A DNA stretch of 40,456 nucleotides from JAGOEF01 sp964511665 (GTDB taxonomy: Bacteria; Bacteroidota; Bacteroidia; Bacteroidales; ML635J-15): the NCBI GenBank assembly GCA_964511665.1, contig CAZEHA010000032.1, positions 1-40,456 of the forward strand, given 5' to 3'. Below, one piece after another: positions 37,001 through 40,456 of this stretch (its first letter is position 1; every line of letters begins with the position of its first letter). The translations under genes were made by a program, and so were the position numbers. The notes under the pieces are model-generated. The model was not told where the DNA came from. It made no database searches and saw only the letters and a program-made list of their open reading frames with translations.

Positions 37001-40000
37001 ACTCCTGTACCGGATATTTGTCAGTCGGAACCGGCCTTTAATCTGAATGCCGCTATGACCGGTGGAACCTGGAGTGGTAATGGTATTGTGAATCAGAATA
37101 CGGGTTTGTTTTCGCCAATCGTAGCAGGAGAAGGCCTGCACCAAATTGTATATCAGATTGGCAATGTCTCTTGTTTCGACTCCGACACTGTTTTCATTCA
37201 TGTCGACTCATTAATTCCTGTGCAGATTACACCTGCCGGGCCATTCTGTATTCTTGATGAACCAACAAATCTATTGGCCGATTATCCTAACGGCATATGG
37301 TCGGGCAATGGAATAAGCAATGCTGCAACAGGCCTTTTTGAGCCGGCAATAGCAGGGGCAGGCAGTCATGTGATAGCATACACAGTAATCAACGGAACAT
37401 GCACAACGATTGAAAGCATCACCGTGCATGTCGATAATGAAGCAAATGCTCAGATTACTCATCCCGGCGATTTTTGCGAGAACAGTAGTACCGTTGGTTT
37501 GGTAGCTGCCGATTTAGGAGGAATTTGGTCGGGTAACGGAATAACCGACACAAATTTAGGGGTTTTCGATCCGCAGGTAGCCGGAATTGGAGATCACACC
37601 GTGATATATCAGGTAAATATAGGTGTATGTTACGATAGCGATACCATTGTAATTCACATTGATGCATTACCCGATCCTTATATCAATGCTGCCGGCCCAT
37701 TTTGCGAAGATTTGGCTTCGGTAGGCTTAACCGCAGTGAACGGCGGCGGTGTTTGGAGTGGTATCGGTATTACCGATGTCGTGAATGGGATATTTAGTCC
37801 ATCCCTGGCCGGTCCGGGCACTCATGTAATCAGCTACACCATAATAAATGGTGCTTGCAGTAGTACGGGTACGCGCAATATAGTTGTTAGCAGCGATGTA
37901 AGTGCCGCAATAAATCCAGCAGGACTCTATTGTCAGAATCAGAGCCCTGTAACATTAACCGCCGCATCTTCGGGCGGCACCTGGTCGGGACCAGGAATTA
38001 CAAATGCAACCACAGGCACTTTTAACCCTGCCGTAGCCGGCCCCGGCAATCACACAGTCAGCTATGCGGTTAGCAACGGCGCTTGCTCCGATATGCAGAG
38101 CACAATAATACATGTTGATGAGTTTCCGGTAATAAGTCTTAGCTCTGCCGGTCCGTTCTGCGAAAGCCATGCCGACATTGGTCTTACGTTTTCGCCCATA
38201 GGAGGGTTATGGACAGGCAGTGGGATTGTAGACGCAGCCAATGGTGTTTTCAGCCCATCAATAGCCGGCCCGGGTAACCATATACTTAGTTACGAAGTTG
38301 TTAGTGGAGTATGTAGCAATCAATCGCAAATTACCATACATGTCGACGGTAATACCGACGCCAGTATCGAAGCATCGGTCCCGTTTTGTGAAAATGATTC
38401 GCCTGTAACCTTAACGGCAGCTAGCCCCGGAGGCGTTTGGTCGGGCACAGGTGTAAGCGCCGGCGGAGTATTCAATCCTTCGGTGTCGGGTTGCGGCACG
38501 CACACAATAACCTATACCCACAACAATGGCACATGTGTAAACAGCGACACGCAAGATATTCAGGTTGATTGTCAACCCGATGCCACCATAAATTCGATTG
38601 CTCCATTATGTATTTCTGATGGCCCGATAAACCTAACGGCAGCCGATGGTGGAGGCCTTTGGAGTGGTAATGGGATAATTGATGCTGTATTGGGAACCTT
38701 CAATCCGGCAATATCCGGTGGTGGAAGTCATGTTGTTACTTACACCATAGTAAACGGAGCCTGTACATCAATTGATACCGAAACTGTAGTTGTTGACGAT
38801 GCCAGCGATGCCAGTATCTCCTCAGCGGGTCCGTTTTGCCAAAATCAGGCATCGGTAAGTCTAGTGTCGGCATCTCCCGGAGGCGTTTGGTCAGGCACAG
38901 GAATAATCAATCCGGTTACCGGAGTCTTTGACCCTGCAGTTGCCGGAGTGGGAAGCCACGAGATAGTGTATCAGGTAGCCAATGGCAGTTGCAGCGACAG
39001 CGACACCATACATATACAGGTTGATCAGTTTATTGCTGCGGGCATTCTTGCTGCCGGCCCATTTTGCGAAGATGTGGCTTCGGTAGGCTTAACCGCATTG
39101 AATGGCGGTGGTGTTTGGAGTGGTACCGGTATTACCGATGCCGTGAATGGGCTATTTAGTCCATCGTTGGCCGGTCCGGGCACTCATGTAATCAGCTACA
39201 CCATAATAAATGGTGCTTGCAGNNNNNNNNNNNNNNNNNNNNNNNNNNNNNNNNNNNNNNNNNNNNNNNNNNNNNNNNNNNNNNNNNNNNNNNNNNNNNN
39301 NNNNNNNNNNNNNNNNNNNNNNCAGGAATTACAAATGCAACCACAGGCACTTTTAACCCTGCCGTAGCCGGCCCCGGTAATCACACAATCAGCTACGCGG
39401 TTAGCAACGGCGCTTGCTCCGATATGCAAAGCACAATAATACATGTTGATGAATTGATTATCCCAACAATTATAGCCGTTGGTCCATACTGTGAAACCGA
39501 GGCTGCTGTAACTCTTCTCGCTAATCCGGTGGGAGGTTTATGGTCGGGTAATGGTATTAGCGACCCTATAGCCGGTGTTTTCAATCCCATGCTGGCCGGT
39601 GAGGGAAATCATGTTATTACCTATGAACACAGCTCTGGTGTATGTGTTTCAACGGCTCATATTACAATAGTAGTTGATGGTGAAGTTGATGCATCTATTA
39701 GTGCCTCAGGTCCATTTTGTTTATACGATGATATGGTAACATTGAATGCCGCTACATTGGGCGGAATATGGAGTGGTGATGGTATTGTAAATTCTGTTAC
39801 CGGTTTATTTAATCCCTCGGATGCCGGTGTTGGAGCGCATAACATTCAGTATAATGTTGTAAACGGTGTGTGTAGCGATAGCGATGTTATTTCAATTGTT
39901 GTTGACGATGCCATTGATGCAGGTATAGTAGCTGCCGGCAACTTTTGTATAACCGACCCGGCAGAGATGTTACAATCGTTGAATCCGGGTGGAACATGGA

Positions 40001-40456
40001 GTGGTCAGGGAATTATCGATACAAATACAGGATTGTTTGATCCCGGTGTAGCAGGTCATGGTGCGCACGAAATTGTATATCAAATTAGCAATGGCTCTTG
40101 TCTGTCGTCTGATACTATAATAGTGTATGTTTACAATACTGTGGTTGATGCTACTATTACTGCTGTCCCCACTCAATGCGTAAGTGGCGTAAGCATTATT
40201 CTTGTGTCAAACACACCCGGTGGCATATGGAGTGGCTCAGGTATACTAAATGCATCCACGGGTGAGTTTGATCCGGGCATTGCCGGTGCGGGAACCCATA
40301 CTGTGACTTATGATGTGGGCAATATTGCCTGTTTCGATAGCGATACTGAATTAATAGAGGTTGACGATACTCTGCCTGCCACAATCAGTGCTTCGGGACC
40401 TTTCTGTAGCAGCTGGGTTCCGGTGGTTCTCAATGCGGCTACTTTGGGCGGTAACT
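34061..40456 (+). CDS. Giant repetitive surface adhesin with choice-of-anchor L domain (C-terminus beyond window)
   Basis: More than 2100 residues are visible. A signal peptide (ends ATSESFAQ) leads to a beta domain (about 28-180), then a choice-of-anchor L domain (about 185-400: SSGIPGLDFDDGIILTSG ... DHVEFQYVFGSEEYEEYVGS) and a Calx-beta-like region (about 400-520). Three Ig/PKD-like modules (35815-36530), each opening with a Cys-Glu-Gly-Asp turn, precede an array of 76-residue modules with the core AGPFC ... GGxWSGxGI ... GxFxPxxAGxGxHxIxY ... NGxC. The plus frame breaks only at the 100-N gap (39223-39322); both sides are open when the gap is taken as 131 bp. Such proteins usually end in a T9SS or gliding-motility C-terminal domain, here outside the window. 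Ligand unknown. Confidence 0.87.
37687..38121 (+). repeat. Near-identical two-module block, copy 1
   Basis: This 435-bp block matches 39049-39452 at the nucleotide level far better than other modules match each other. I count nine differences in the 174 bases before the gap and four in the 130 bases after it. The copies lie six modules apart, consistent with recent duplication or gene conversion. Confidence 0.88.
39049..39452 (+). repeat. Near-identical two-module block, copy 2 (interrupted by the N gap)
   Basis: This copy has the same boundaries as 37687-38121 but holds the 100-N gap. In copy 1 the stretch matching the gap is 131 bp (37861-37991). The high identity between copies probably caused the assembly break. 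Confidence 0.88.
39223..39322. other. Assembly gap (100 N placeholder)
   Basis: Exactly 100 undetermined bases, a customary scaffold placeholder length, inside a coding repeat. Repeat spacing and the paralogous copy both predict a true length of 131 bp, so frame predictions made across the N run as written are false. Confidence 0.97.

Larger units (their letters stand above)
36530..40456 (+). repeat. Coding tandem array of 228-bp (76-residue) modules
   Basis: The conserved first cysteine codon of each module falls at 36563, 36791, 37019, 37247, 37475, 37703, 37931, 38159, 38387, 38609, 38837, 39065, (one in the gap), 39490, 39718, 39946, 40177 and 40405. Thirteen of fifteen measurable intervals are exactly 228 bp; the others are 222 and 231. 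Eighteen modules are implied, the last cut by the window edge. Confidence 0.93.

Noticed and set aside
39323..39370. End of the giant adhesin gene at 39367
   Set aside because: The stop arises only if the 100 N are taken as the true gap length. The correct frame is open after the gap to the window edge.
39196..39444. Minus-strand ORF across the N run
   Set aside because: It is an artefact of translating through N bases opposite the coding array.
36530..40456. CRISPR array or non-coding satellite
   Set aside because: The repeats are 228 bp, in one reading frame, diverge at codon level and encode a conserved protein module; no short identical repeat with unique spacers is present.

Overview
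The window reads as a chromosomal contig from a Bacteroidota genome, most likely in or near the Bacteroidales/Marinilabiliales. Evidence: several type IX secretion (T9SS) sorting domains, Bacteroidota-type promoter boxes (TAnnTTTG), the gene order ftsX-DUF3098-uppP-truB-queA, a GSCFA protein, menaquinone synthesis by the futalosine route (MqnC), a class II ribonucleotide reductase, and almost no Shine-Dalgarno sequences. No tRNA, rRNA, CRISPR array, transposase or integrase was recognised.

Layout. 1-2976 (-): the first 992 residues of a large outer-membrane protein of unknown function, cut by the left edge. 3104-5101 (+): an outer-membrane barrel protein and the Kdo transferase waaA. 5511-8087 (+): class II ribonucleotide reductase, followed by a clear intrinsic terminator. 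8183-15024 (-): queA, truB, uppP, a DUF3098 membrane protein and ftsX, with a 1010-residue Ig-domain T9SS adhesin only 14 bp upstream of ftsX. 15232-16107 (+): two small secreted proteins, each with its own -7 box. 16150-18558 (-): an outer-membrane TonB-receptor-like barrel. 18722-19483 (+): a lipoprotein. 19486-21914 (-): a papain-like T9SS protein whose signal peptide is one base out of frame. 22019-23108 (-): prfB with an intact programmed +1 frameshift site. 23294-24274 (+): a GSCFA protein. 24271-26076 (-): mqnC and a Crp/Fnr regulator. 26353-29803 (+): a tandem-duplicated Wzz-like chain-length protein overlapping an O-antigen ligase/polymerase gene. 29885-40456 (+): two large T9SS-type surface proteins, the second running off the right edge as an array of 76-residue modules.

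How it fits together. Much of the window serves the cell envelope: Kdo addition to lipid A (waaA), recycling of the undecaprenyl carrier (uppP), septum/peptidoglycan control (ftsX), polysaccharide chain length and ligation (Wzz-like plus ligase), and a series of secreted or surface proteins using T9SS. Housekeeping genes (nrdJ, queA, truB, prfB, mqnC) lie between them.

The points I rate highest are: (1) the double Wzz protein, whose module boundary sits on an 11-adenine run; (2) the giant adhesin, whose modules repeat at almost exactly 228 bp, which lets the true size of the 100-N assembly gap be predicted as 131 bp; (3) the prfB recoding site with AGGAGG in a lineage that rarely uses Shine-Dalgarno pairing; and (4) the signal-peptide frameshift and unusual active site of the papain-like protein. 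I did not find a self-contained new defence or mobile system.
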